64,000 bases of DNA from Kitasatospora sp. NBC_01250. GTDB taxonomy: Bacteria > Actinomycetota > Actinomycetes > Streptomycetales > Streptomycetaceae. The notes below the pieces were generated by a model. It was given only the letters and a program-made list of their open reading frames with translations. It was not told the origin of the DNA and ran no database searches. Every line of letters starts with the position of its first letter. Positions within the stretch are counted from its first letter, which is position 1. Shown in pieces: positions 8,068 through 16,575 of this stretch. The stretch spans positions 7,688,001 through 7,752,000 of the forward strand of contig NZ_CP108476.1 of the NCBI RefSeq assembly GCF_036226465.1, in the 5' to 3' direction. The translations under genes were made by a program, and so were the position numbers.

Positions 8068-11000
8068 GTGCCGGTCGCCATCACCGCCGTCGAATGCACC
8101 GACCTGTTCGTCGGCACCGCACAGGCACCCCACCAGGTGCTGCGGGTGACCATCGAAGGCCCGCCCACCCCGATCGCGGTCCACGGACCGGGTGTGCGGG
8201 GCGCAGCGACCGGCACGGGCACGGTCGAGATCCCGCTCGACCTGCCCGCGGACGCCGCCCCGGGCGCCGAACTCCCGGTCACCGTCACGGCGGGGGAGGC
8301 GAGCGCCGAGGCCGTGGTCACGGTCGCCGAGCCGGGCTGGACCATGTACCTGGTCTCGCACTTCCACTACGACCCGGTGTGGTGGAACACCCAGGCCGCC
8401 TACACCTCCCCGTGGGAGCTGCTCTCCGGCGACGCCACCACCCGCCCGCTGTGGGAGCGCAACGGCTTCGCCCTGGTGGACGCCCACCTGGAGCTGGCGC
8501 TGCGGGACCCGGTCTACAAGTTCGTGCTCGCCGAAGTCGACTACCTCAAGCCCTACTTCGACCAGCACCCGGAGCGCCGCGCCGATCTGCGCCGGCTGCT
8601 GGAGCGCGGCCAGGTGGAGCTGGTCGGCGGCACCTACAACGAGCCCAACACCAATCTGACCGGTGCCGAGACCACCATCCGCAACCTGGTCTACGGCATC
8701 GGCTACCAGCGCGAGATCCTGGGCGGCGACCCGCAGACCGCCTGGCAGCTGGACGTCTTCGGCCACGATCCGCAGTTCCCCGGCTACCTGGCCGACGCGG
8801 GCCTGACCGGCAGCGCCTGGGCCCGCGGTCCCTTCCACCAGTGGGGCCCGATCCAGAAGAACTTCCAGGTGGCCAAGGACGACGCCACCGTGATGCAGTT
8901 CCCCAGCGAGTTCGAGTGGCTCTCGCCCTCGGGGCGCGGCGTGCTCACCCACTACATGCCCAACCACTACTCGGCCGGCTGGTGGATGGACTCCTCCGCC
9001 GACCTGGCCACCGCCGAGGCGGCCGTCTACGAGCTGTACCGCAAGCTCAAGCCGGTCGGGGCGACGAAGAACCTGCTGCTGCCGGTCGGCACCGACTACA
9101 CCCCGCCGAACAAGTGGGTCACCGAGATCCACCGCTCCTGGGCCCAGAAGTACCTCTGGCCGCGGTTCGTCTGCGCGACCCCGCGCGACTTCCTCACCGC
9201 GGTGCGCGAGGAGCTCGCCGCGACCGGGCGCCGGCCCAGCCCGCAGACCCGCGACATGAACCCGGTCTACACCGGCAAGGACGTCTCCTACATCGACACC
9301 AAGCAGGCCCAGCGGGCCGGTGAGGTGGCGGCGTTGGACGCCGAGAAGCTCGCCACCCTGGCGGCGCTGCAGGGGCTGGGCGGCTACCCGCAGGCCGCGC
9401 TCGACAAGGTCTGGCGCCACCTGGCCTACGGCGCGCACCACGACGCGATCACCGGCTCGGAGTCCGACCAGGTCTACCTCGACCTGCTCGGCGGCTGGCG
9501 CGAGGCGCACGACCTGGCCGCCCAGGTGCGGGACACCGCGCTCGACGCGCTGGTCGCCCGGATCGACACCGCCGGCGAGGGCCGGCACGCCGTGGTGGTC
9601 ACCAACACGCTCTCCTTCGACCGCTCGGGCACCGTCGCGGTTCAGCTGCCCGCGGGCCTGACCCAGGTGCGGGTGCTGGACGACAGCGGCGCGCCGGTGG
9701 CCTGCGCCGTCGACCGGGGCACCCTGTACTTCCACGCCGGCCTGGTGCCCGCGCTCGGCTGGCGCACCTGGCGCCTGGTCGACGGACCGTCGGACGCCCT
9801 GTGGCAGGCCGCCGACGGCCTGACCGTCGAGAACGCGCGCTACCGGGTCACCGCCGACCCCGAGCGCGGCGGCGGGCTGAGCAGCGTCCACGACAAGGTG
9901 CACGGGCGGGAGTTGATCAGCCCCGAGCAGATCGGCAACGAACTGCGGATGTACGAGGAGTACCCGCAGCACCCGGACTTCGGCGAGGGCCCCTGGCACC
10001 TGGTCCCCAAGGGTCCGGTGGTGGGCTCGCGGGCCGGCGCTGCCGAGGTGCGGCGCGAGACCGGCCCGCTCGGCGAGCGGCTGGTGGTCACCGGCACCGT
10101 CGACGGCCTGGCCTACGAGCAGACCGTCACGCTGTGGCAGGGCGTGCCGCGGGTCGACTGCCGCACCCGGGTGATCGACCACACCAGCGCCGACCGCCTG
10201 CTGCGACTGCGCTTCCCGCTCGACCTGCCGGGCACCCTGCCGGTCAGCGAGGTGGCCGACGCCGTGGTCGGACGTGGCTTCGCGCTGCCCGACGTGGACG
10301 TGGCCGAGGCGCCCTGGACGCTCGACAACCCGGCCAACACCTGGTTCGGCCTCAGCGCCACCGCCCGCGTCAGGCTCACCGGCCCGGGCGGCGAAGCGCT
10401 GGGCGAGCGCGCGCTGGGCGTCGCGGAGGTGATCGTCCCCGAGCTGGCGGCCGCCGCCGACGCCCGCGACCTGGTGGTCGCGCTCGCCGCGGCCGGGGTC
10501 ACCGCGACCACCGCGAGCGCCGACTGGTCCAGGTACGGCTGGCTGGACGTCGACTCCAACCTGCCGGACTTCCGGATCGTCCTCGGCGGCCCCGAGACCA
10601 ACGCCGCCGCGGCCGAGTTGCTGGAGCGGGCCGGCGCCGACCACGCGGCCGTGCTGGCCGAGCACGGCCGGGTCTGGGTGCCCGCCGACAAGCCGCTGAC
10701 CGAGGTCTGGCAGCCGGGCGCCGACCTGCGCGACCTGCGCGCGCTGCCCGCCCTGGTGGTCCTCGACCCCGGGCCGCTGGCCGCCGACCTGGCCGACGCC
10801 CGGATCGAGGCGGTCTGCCCCGGTGAGCTGCCCGCCACCGAGCAGCTCACCGACCACACGGCGGCACTGCTCACCTACGGCCTGCCCGGCTTCGCGGTCG
10901 ACCCCACCGGCGCGCTGCACCTGTCGCTGCTGCGCTCCTGCACCGGCTGGCCCTCCGGGGTCTGGATCGACCCGCCGCGGCGCACCGTGCCGGACGGCTC

Positions 11001-12306
11001 CTCCTTCCAACTCCAGCACTGGACGCATGACTTCAGCTATTCGCTGGTCTCCGGCGCGGGCGACTGGCGGGAGCTGACGCTGCCCGCGCAGGGCCAGGAG
11101 TTCAACCACGACCTGCTCGCCCGGGTGGTGCCGGCCAAGGACGGGGCGCTGCCCGCGACCCGGTCCTGGCTGCGGGTCGAGCCGGCCCGCGAGGTGCGGC
11201 TGAGCACCCTCAAGCCCACCGGCGACCCGATCGCCGCCGGGTCGGCCGCCGTGCTCGACCCGGCCGCCGGGATCACCCTGCGGCTGGTCGAGTCCACCGG
11301 CCTGGGCCGCACCGCGCGCCTCAGCGGCGCGCTGGAGTTCGACGGCCTGCACCGGGCGGACCTGCTGGAGCGCCCGCAGGCACCGGTGACGGGCGAGCTG
11401 GAGCTGACCGGGGCGCAGGTCGCCACCCTCACCGCCCGCCCGCTCGGCCCGGTGGGCGGTGCGGCGGGTGGCCCGGCGGGTGGCGCGGCCTGCGGTGAAC
11501 CGCTCGGCCCGGTCGGTGAGATCGCCCAGCCCGTGCACGCCCGCTACTGGCTGCACAACCGCGGCCCGGCCCCGATGGGCTACCTGCCGGTCTCGGTGGG
11601 CGTCAGCCCCGGCCTGCTGACCTGCGGCGAGGCCGCGGGCGAGGCGCTGGAGCTCTCCGTGGTGCTCGCCTCGCACCTGCGGGACGCGGCGGTGGAGGGC
11701 ACCGCGGAGGTGATCGCGCCGGACGGCTGGCAGGTCGACCTGCGCCGCCGCCCCTACCGCCTGGACGCCGCCGGGCACCTGCGCTTCCCGGTCACCGTGA
11801 CCCCGCCCGCCGGCACGCCGGCCGGCCTGTACTTCGTCGCGGTGCGCACCGAGCACGCGGGCCAGCGGATCGAGGACGTGGCCACCGTCGCGGTCGGCGA
11901 CCTGCCCGAGCTGCTGCCGGCGCCCGGCGAGCCGCTGGACGACTGGGGCAAGGCGCAGGGCACCGGTTCGGAGATCGGGCGCGACACCGGGCTGCTGGTG
12001 GAGTCCGCCGCCACCGAGCTGCGGGTGGCGCCCGGCGGGCGGGGCTGGCTGGAGGTGGTCCTCACCAACCGCACCCGGGGTGAGATCCGCGGCGAGCTGC
12101 AGACCGTCTCGCCGTGGGGCACCTGGACGGCGCTCGGCGCGCCGGTGGCCGGCTTCAGCCTGGCACCGGGGGAGCGGCAGACCTTCGGCTTCGAGGTCGC
12201 GCCGCCGCTGGACATGGACCCGGGCTCCTACTGGGCGGTCACCAAGGTGATGTGGTTCGGCCGCTGCCAGTACGCGCCCACCGTCGCCCTGGTGGTGGCG
12301 CCGTGA
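8068..12306 (+). CDS. Large GH38 alpha-mannosidase with C-terminal NEW3-like domain
   Basis: A 1412-residue protein from a GTG start at 8068, preceded by AGAGAGGA. An N-terminal ~90-residue beta-rich domain leads to the GH38 catalytic domain. The zinc site is HFHYDP (H98, H100, D102), the probable nucleophile is D229 in QLDVFGHDP, and the mid-domain motif AYGAHHDAITGSESDQ is present. Central and C-terminal beta-sandwich regions follow. Residues of roughly 1160-1410 resemble the NPCBM-associated NEW3 domain (GLYFVAVRTEH). No signal peptide is seen. It is 77 nt after the GH18 gene, so probably co-transcribed, and it overlaps the next gene by 4 nt. It likely removes alpha-mannose from imported glycans. 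It differs from the GH38 at the left edge, so the two may split linkages. Confidence 0.9.
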   Translation: MPVAITAVECTDLFVGTAQAPHQVLRVTIEGPPTPIAVHGPGVRGAATGTGTVEIPLDLPADAAPGAELPVTVTAGEASAEAVVTVAEPGWTMYLVSHFHYDPVWWNTQAAYTSPWELLSGDATTRPLWERNGFALVDAHLELALRDPVYKFVLAEVDYLKPYFDQHPERRADLRRLLERGQVELVGGTYNEPNTNLTGAETTIRNLVYGIGYQREILGGDPQTAWQLDVFGHDPQFPGYLADAGLTGSAWARGPFHQWGPIQKNFQVAKDDATVMQFPSEFEWLSPSGRGVLTHYMPNHYSAGWWMDSSADLATAEAAVYELYRKLKPVGATKNLLLPVGTDYTPPNKWVTEIHRSWAQKYLWPRFVCATPRDFLTAVREELAATGRRPSPQTRDMNPVYTGKDVSYIDTKQAQRAGEVAALDAEKLATLAALQGLGGYPQAALDKVWRHLAYGAHHDAITGSESDQVYLDLLGGWREAHDLAAQVRDTALDALVARIDTAGEGRHAVVVTNTLSFDRSGTVAVQLPAGLTQVRVLDDSGAPVACAVDRGTLYFHAGLVPALGWRTWRLVDGPSDALWQAADGLTVENARYRVTADPERGGGLSSVHDKVHGRELISPEQIGNELRMYEEYPQHPDFGEGPWHLVPKGPVVGSRAGAAEVRRETGPLGERLVVTGTVDGLAYEQTVTLWQGVPRVDCRTRVIDHTSADRLLRLRFPLDLPGTLPVSEVADAVVGRGFALPDVDVAEAPWTLDNPANTWFGLSATARVRLTGPGGEALGERALGVAEVIVPELAAAADARDLVVALAAAGVTATTASADWSRYGWLDVDSNLPDFRIVLGGPETNAAAAELLERAGADHAAVLAEHGRVWVPADKPLTEVWQPGADLRDLRALPALVVLDPGPLAADLADARIEAVCPGELPATEQLTDHTAALLTYGLPGFAVDPTGALHLSLLRSCTGWPSGVWIDPPRRTVPDGSSFQLQHWTHDFSYSLVSGAGDWRELTLPAQGQEFNHDLLARVVPAKDGALPATRSWLRVEPAREVRLSTLKPTGDPIAAGSAAVLDPAAGITLRLVESTGLGRTARLSGALEFDGLHRADLLERPQAPVTGELELTGAQVATLTARPLGPVGGAAGGPAGGAACGEPLGPVGEIAQPVHARYWLHNRGPAPMGYLPVSVGVSPGLLTCGEAAGEALELSVVLASHLRDAAVEGTAEVIAPDGWQVDLRRRPYRLDAAGHLRFPVTVTPPAGTPAGLYFVAVRTEHAGQRIEDVATVAVGDLPELLPAPGEPLDDWGKAQGTGSEIGRDTGLLVESAATELRVAPGGRGWLEVVLTNRTRGEIRGELQTVSPWGTWTALGAPVAGFSLAPGERQTFGFEVAPPLDMDPGSYWAVTKVMWFGRCQYAPTVALVVAP

Positions 12307-13088
12307 CGGCCGTGCCGGTGCTGGCCGAACCGGTCGACCTGATCGGCCTGTTGGACGGACGTCCGCTGCCGCGCACCGAACTCGACCGCCGGCTTTCCGC
12401 GTTGCGCGAGGGCCCGCGTGCTTCGGCGCTGCCCGCACCCGGCAGCGCCGAGGACCGGCAACTGACCCGCTGGGTGGCCCAGGTGGTGCTCACCGAGCAG
12501 CTCTGCCGGGCCGAGGCCCTCGCGCGCGGCCTGGACTGCTCCGCCACCGAGCCGGTGCGCCTGGACCAGCGGGCCGCGGTCGAGCTGGGCTCGATCGCGG
12601 CGGCGGCCTACGAGGGCAGCGCCGCCGTCCGCGCGGTCTTCGCCGCCGTGACCGCCGACGTCGACGCCACGCCGGCCGAGGTCGCCGCCTACCGCGCCGT
12701 TGTCGCGGGCAGCCGCGCCCCGGTCGCCGAGCGCTGGCAACTCGCCACCCCTGATGGCGACTTCGAGGCCGACCCGGCGAGCCTGCCGGTCGGCCTGGTC
12801 GCCGCCCTGCGCAGCGCCCCGGCGGGGGAGACGGTCACCGTGGGAGCCTGGACGGCGGCCCTGACCGGCCGGACGGCCGAGCAGGCGACGGAGCAGGCGG
12901 CCGCTGGGGCGAGCGCCCGGGCGGCCGACCGGGCGAGTGACCAGGCGGCCGAGCAACTGCGCGACTGCGCGCGGCGGATCGCCTTCGTCCGCTGGCTCGA
13001 CCGGGCCCGCGCCGAACGCCTCACTCTGGTCCCGGGGCTGGAGCACCCGGGCGACCCGGCTCAGCCGGACAACCACCACCGGCACTGA
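12303..13088 (+). CDS. Conserved-looking protein of unknown function, coupled to GH38
   Basis: A 261-residue protein starting at a GTG that overlaps the TGA of the mannosidase gene (GTGA). I recognise no family with confidence. It is Ala/Arg/Glu-rich and probably helical, with a low-complexity stretch rich in Ala, Glu and Gln around residues 185-215 and a C-terminal helix ending RRIAFVRWLDRARAERLTLV. No membrane span, signal or catalytic motif is evident. The helix pattern is faintly like SurA/PpiC-type chaperone domains, but that is too weak to assign. Translational coupling suggests a role tied to the mannosidase. Confidence 0.7.
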   Translation: MTAVPVLAEPVDLIGLLDGRPLPRTELDRRLSALREGPRASALPAPGSAEDRQLTRWVAQVVLTEQLCRAEALARGLDCSATEPVRLDQRAAVELGSIAAAAYEGSAAVRAVFAAVTADVDATPAEVAAYRAVVAGSRAPVAERWQLATPDGDFEADPASLPVGLVAALRSAPAGETVTVGAWTAALTGRTAEQATEQAAAGASARAADRASDQAAEQLRDCARRIAFVRWLDRARAERLTLVPGLEHPGDPAQPDNHHRH

Positions 13089-13104
13089 CCGGGCCCCGCC
13101 CGGT
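13088..13104 (+). terminator. GC-rich hairpin at end of glycan operon
   Basis: ACCGGGC-CCC-GCCCGGT forms a perfect 7-bp stem that overlaps the last base of the preceding stop codon. There is no U-tract, as is common for actinomycete terminators. Confidence 0.45.
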
Positions 13105-13129
13105 TCTGTGCATCGAAAAGTCGTCGGAA

Positions 13130-13193
13130 CCTCCTGATCAAGGAAGCCCGAGCCGGTTAGCGTGGGGCAAGGTCGAATCCCTTGATCAGGAGG
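13130..13193 (+). promoter_or_regulatory. 14-bp inverted repeat whose right arm contains the RBS
   Basis: The arms CCTCCTGATCAAGG (13130-13143) and CCTTGATCAGGAGG (13180-13193) are perfect reverse complements separated by 36 nt. The right arm contains the AGGAGG ribosome-binding site of the methyltransferase gene starting at 13204. In mRNA the left arm could pair with and hide that site. In DNA the two TGATCA-centred sites could bind a dimeric regulator. Confidence 0.6.
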
Positions 13194-13203
13194 TCCTGAC
13201 GGT

Positions 13204-13929
13204 ATGACATCCGAGGAGACGGCGCAGCGGGCGCAGTACGACGCGATAGCGCGGCGCTATGACCGGCACAGTGCGGTCAGCCCGTACAACACGTTGCTGG
13301 AGCGGCCGGCCATGCTGGCCGCCTGTCCGCCGCTGGCCGGCCGCAGAGTCCTCGAAGTGGGCTGCGCGGGCGGCCGGTTGACCGAACTGCTGCTGGCGCG
13401 GGGCGCCTCGGTGGTCGGCTTCGACGCCAGTGCCGCCATGGTCGACCTCGCCCGGCAGCGGGTCGGCGGCGCGGCACGCCTGGTCGTCCACGACCTGCGC
13501 GAGCCGCTCGACTTCGCGAGGGACGCCTCCTTCGACGTGGTGGTGGTCTCGCTCTGCCTGCACTATCTGCGGGACTGGGTACCGGCGTTGACCGAGCTGC
13601 GCCGGGTGCTGGCGCCGGGCGGGGTCGTGCTGGTCTCCACCGGCCACCCGATGGCCGAGCAGCGCCTGTCGCCCAGCGGCGACTACCACGCCGTGGAGGA
13701 GGTGCACGACGAGTGGCCCACCGAGGAGGGCCCGCCGCTCGCCGTCCACTTCTTCCGCCGCCCGCTGAGCGCCTCGCTGGACAGCGCGCGACAGGCGGGC
13801 CTGGTGCTGCTCGACCTGATCGAGCCGCGTCCCGACCCCGCGCACCGCGAGGCGTACGGCGCGGCCTTCGACGCCGTGTACCGGACGCCGGTCTTCCTGC
13901 TCCTGGTGCTGGGCCGGCCGCTGGACTGA
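13204..13929 (+). CDS. Class I SAM-dependent methyltransferase
   Basis: A 241-residue protein with the SAM-binding motif I VLEVGCAGGRLTELL, an acidic motif II (VVGFDAS) and the Methyltransf_11-type motif DVVVVSLCLHYLRDW. The ATG at 13204 follows a strong AGGAGG site. It is monocistronic as far as can be seen. The substrate is unknown. The inverted repeat over its leader suggests control at transcription or translation. Confidence 0.88.
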   Translation: MTSEETAQRAQYDAIARRYDRHSAVSPYNTLLERPAMLAACPPLAGRRVLEVGCAGGRLTELLLARGASVVGFDASAAMVDLARQRVGGAARLVVHDLREPLDFARDASFDVVVVSLCLHYLRDWVPALTELRRVLAPGGVVLVSTGHPMAEQRLSPSGDYHAVEEVHDEWPTEEGPPLAVHFFRRPLSASLDSARQAGLVLLDLIEPRPDPAHREAYGAAFDAVYRTPVFLLLVLGRPLD

Positions 13930-14384
13930 ACCGGCGCTGTCACCGGCCTGCCGAGGCGGCACCGGGGCGTACCGAGAGTGACGGCCCCCCTGGGAGTCGG
14001 CTGAAAGGCCGGGGCAGGTGCCCGGATGAGAGCGGGGTCAGCGCGTGGATGCGGCCCGGCCGACCACCAAAAGTCCGTCAGGCCAGGGGACTGACCTCCC
14101 GTCAGGCATGTTTCGCGGCACAGCCCATCGTCAGCCCAAGCGATGGTGACGACTGCGCGGAGATGATGGAGACGGCGGGCCTGGCGAGGGGATCGTGTGC
14201 CGACCCTGCCGCACCCGTTGTCTGACGAGTTCATGCAAATCTAAGGTCATCCCCAGCCGCAACCAAGGCGCGTCACGGCGGGATGAACCACCGTCAGTGT
14301 TCGCGTGCGGCCGGAGCTCTCGGCACCCCACGCCCAGGGCCGACCCCCACATTCCGGTTCACCAGAACAGAGGAGCACGTTACC
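13930..14384. other. 455-bp intergenic region
   Basis: No convincing gene is present. It holds a possible small stem CCATCG-N10-CGATGG around 14125-14147 and the promoter-like sequence at 14218-14247. The remainder appears to be leader for the protease gene, about 130 nt of 5' UTR if that promoter is right. No riboswitch class was recognised. Confidence 0.5.
14218..14247 (+). promoter_or_regulatory. Putative vegetative promoter of the protease gene
   Basis: TTGTCT and TAAGGT are separated by 18 bp, close to the streptomycete TTGACN / TAGRRT consensus. They are 138 nt upstream of the TTG start of the sedolisin-type gene. Confidence 0.4.
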
Positions 14385-15653
14385 TTGCGTACCTCCGTCA
14401 CGCCCGCCGTCCGGCGCGCCGTCCTCGCGGTCACCGCCGCCGCCGGCCTCGCCGTCTCCGGTTTCGCCGCGATACCCGCGTCGGCCGCACCGGCGAGCAC
14501 CGCTCCCCAAGGGGTGAGCTTCGCGCGGTCCTGTGCCGACCCGCTGCCCGGTTTCCTGGCCTGTAACGCGCTGCGCGTCACCGGCGGCACCGTCAAGGCG
14601 CACGCCAAGGGCCTGCACGCCAACGCCCGGTCCGCCAAGGCCGACGGCTCGGTCTCCGGCTTCGGCCCCACCGACATCCAGAGCGCGTACAACCTCACCT
14701 CGGCCGCCGCCTCCAACGGCGCGGGCGAGACGGTCGCGATCGTCGACGCCCAGGACGACCCGAACGCCGAGTCCGACCTGGCCGCCTACCGCAGCCAGTT
14801 CGGCCTGCCCGCCTGCACCTCGGCCGGCGGCTGCTTCACCAAGGTCGACGAGAACGGCGGCACCAACTACCCGTCGCCGGACCAGGGCTGGGCCGGCGAG
14901 ATCTCGCTGGACCTGGACATGGTCAGCGCCACCTGCCCGAACTGCAACATCCTGCTGGTGGAGGCCGCCTCGGCCAGCACCCAGGACCTGGGCACCGCGG
15001 TGAACCAGGCGGTCTCCATGGGCGCCAAGTTCGTCTCCAACAGCTACGGCGGTTCGGAGACCTCGGACGAGGCGTCCTCGGCCGACCAGTACTACAACCA
15101 CCCGGGTGTCGCCATCACCGCCTCCGCCGGTGACAGCGGCTACGGCGTCGAGTACCCGGCCGCCTCCCCGTACGTCACCGCGGTGGGCGGCACCTCGCTG
15201 ACCGCGGACTCGAGCTCCCGCGGCTGGAGCGAGTCGGTCTGGGGCACCAGCGCCGGCGGCGAGGGCACCGGCTCCGGCTGCTCCGCGTACGAGGCCAAGC
15301 CGAGCTGGCAGACCGACAGCGACTGCGCCAACCGCACCGTCGCCGACGTCTCCGCGGTCGCCGACCCGGCCACCGGTGTCGCGGTCTACGACACCTACGG
15401 CGCCACCGGCTGGAACGTCTACGGCGGCACCAGCGCTTCCTCGCCGATCATCGCCTCGGTGTACGCGCTGGCCGGCAACCCGAGCGCGGCGGTCCCGGCG
15501 GCCGACGCCTACGCCAACACCTCGGCGCTGAACGACGTCACCAGCGGCACCAACGGTGACTGCGGCGGCTCGTACCTGTGCACCGCGGGCGCCGGTTACG
15601 ACGGCCCCACCGGCCTCGGCACCCCGAACGGCCTGGCGGCCTTCACCGGCTGA
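14385..15653 (+). CDS. Secreted S53 (sedolisin-like) serine-carboxyl protease
   Basis: A 422-residue protein read from a TTG start at 14385, nine bases after a GAGGAG site. No ATG or GTG fits the ribosome-binding site better. Residues 1-38 are a signal peptide ending ASAAPAS. The S53 catalytic set is visible: E172 and D176 in GEISLDLD, D250 in SAGDSG as the oxyanion Asp, and S350 in GGTSASSP. Four Cys pairs suggest disulfides. The pro-region is short (roughly 60-70 residues) compared with classical sedolisins. It likely degrades extracellular protein. A GC hairpin ends the unit. Confidence 0.88.
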   Translation: MRTSVTPAVRRAVLAVTAAAGLAVSGFAAIPASAAPASTAPQGVSFARSCADPLPGFLACNALRVTGGTVKAHAKGLHANARSAKADGSVSGFGPTDIQSAYNLTSAAASNGAGETVAIVDAQDDPNAESDLAAYRSQFGLPACTSAGGCFTKVDENGGTNYPSPDQGWAGEISLDLDMVSATCPNCNILLVEAASASTQDLGTAVNQAVSMGAKFVSNSYGGSETSDEASSADQYYNHPGVAITASAGDSGYGVEYPAASPYVTAVGGTSLTADSSSRGWSESVWGTSAGGEGTGSGCSAYEAKPSWQTDSDCANRTVADVSAVADPATGVAVYDTYGATGWNVYGGTSASSPIIASVYALAGNPSAAVPAADAYANTSALNDVTSGTNGDCGGSYLCTAGAGYDGPTGLGTPNGLAAFTG

Positions 15654-15689
15654 GTCCGGCCGGCCGACTGACCGTCGACCCAGTTGAAA

Positions 15690-15731
15690 CCGCTGCCGCG
15701 AAGCGCCCTGCCTGGCGCTCCGCGGCAGCGG
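15690..15731 (+). terminator. Strong hairpin after the protease gene
   Basis: An 11-bp perfect outer stem (CCGCTGCCGCG / CGCGGCAGCGG) encloses an inner stem AGCGCC / GGCGCT with a 6-nt loop. It lies 37 nt after the stop codon. It may work for both converging genes, since the DoxX gene ends at 15799 on the other strand. Confidence 0.75.
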
Positions 15732-15798
15732 GCTGTCCGGGCCCGACGCGCCGTGCGGGCCTGACGTGCGGGCCTGACGTGCCGGCCCGACGTGCGTA

Positions 15799-16275
15799 CT
15801 ACGCAGCCGACTTCGCGGGCGACTTCGCGGTCGGCCGGGCCTGGGGCGCGACCCGGTCACCGGCGGCGGCGCGGCGCACCAGCGAGTCGATCGCGAAGCT
15901 GCCGGGGCCGACCGTGGCGACGGTCAGGAAGATCCAGCAGAACAGCACCGAGAGCTCGCCGCCGTTCTGGATCGGCCACAGCGCGTGCTCCTGATGGACC
16001 GTGAAGTACGCGTAGGCCATCGAGCCGGAGCAGAGCAGCGCGGCCGGCCGGGTGCCCAGGCCCAGCAGGACCAGGGCGCCGCCCACCAGTTGGATGAGCG
16101 CGGCCCACCAGCCGGGCCACTGCCCGACCGGCAGGCTGTGGCCGCCGTGGGCGCCGAGGATGCCGAATATCGAGGAGGCGCCGTGGCAGGCGAAGAGCAG
16201 GGCGGTGACGATCCGGAACAGCCCTAACACGTGGGGCGTCGCCTGCTCGGTCAGCGGGCGGGGAGTGGCTGCCAT
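15799..16275 (-). CDS. DoxX-family membrane protein
   Basis: A 158-residue protein with four hydrophobic segments and the DoxX pattern (ALLFACHGASSIFG, GGALVLLGLGTRPAALLCSGSM cut short here, FAIDSLVRR). The chosen ATG at 16275 follows an AAGGAG site at good spacing; reading further upstream gives no membrane-protein-like sequence. Family members are found with thiol/redox stress functions, but the role here is not known. A symmetric site 144 bp upstream suggests repressor control. Confidence 0.85.
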   Translation of the reverse strand: MAATPRPLTEQATPHVLGLFRIVTALLFACHGASSIFGILGAHGGHSLPVGQWPGWWAALIQLVGGALVLLGLGTRPAALLCSGSMAYAYFTVHQEHALWPIQNGGELSVLFCWIFLTVATVGPGSFAIDSLVRRAAAGDRVAPQARPTAKSPAKSAA

Positions 16276-16418
16276 CGAAGGGGCTCCTTGGGTGACGTGG
16301 GGACAGGCCGCCGCGTGGCGCGCGGAGTCCGCTGCCCAGGACCCCGCCGCCCGACCGCGGCGGGAGGGCCGCGGCATGCCGAGGACCGGCCGGACCGACC
16401 GCGCGCCGATGATCATCA

Positions 16419-16436
16419 TTGACGCGATTGCGTCAA
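16419..16436. promoter_or_regulatory. Palindrome upstream of the DoxX gene
   Basis: TTGACGC-GATT-GCGTCAA has perfect 7-bp arms. It lies in the 300-bp gap between the DoxX and GNAT genes (16276-16575), where no other element was seen. The size suits a MarR- or TetR-type dimer; no such regulator gene is adjacent. Confidence 0.45.
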
Positions 16437-16575
16437 GTCTGACGGTCCGTCGGCTCTCCTGGCCACCCCTCAGCGCTCTGAGAATTTTCTGTACGGCTGC
16501 TGCAGAACCGCTGCAACACCGCTGAAACACCAGGGGAGGCCCCGCGCCCCCAACACCGGTCCACTGCCACCCGGT

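Noticed and set aside
7936..12438. Minus-strand open frame of 1500 codons opposite the GH38 gene
   Set aside because: It is an antisense shadow of a GC-rich gene: no domain match, highly repetitive V/R/G/H/Q composition and no RBS. The plus-strand mannosidase has all catalytic motifs.
13930..14384. Riboswitch in the protease leader
   Set aside because: No conserved core of a known class was recognised; only a short stem and a promoter-like sequence were seen.
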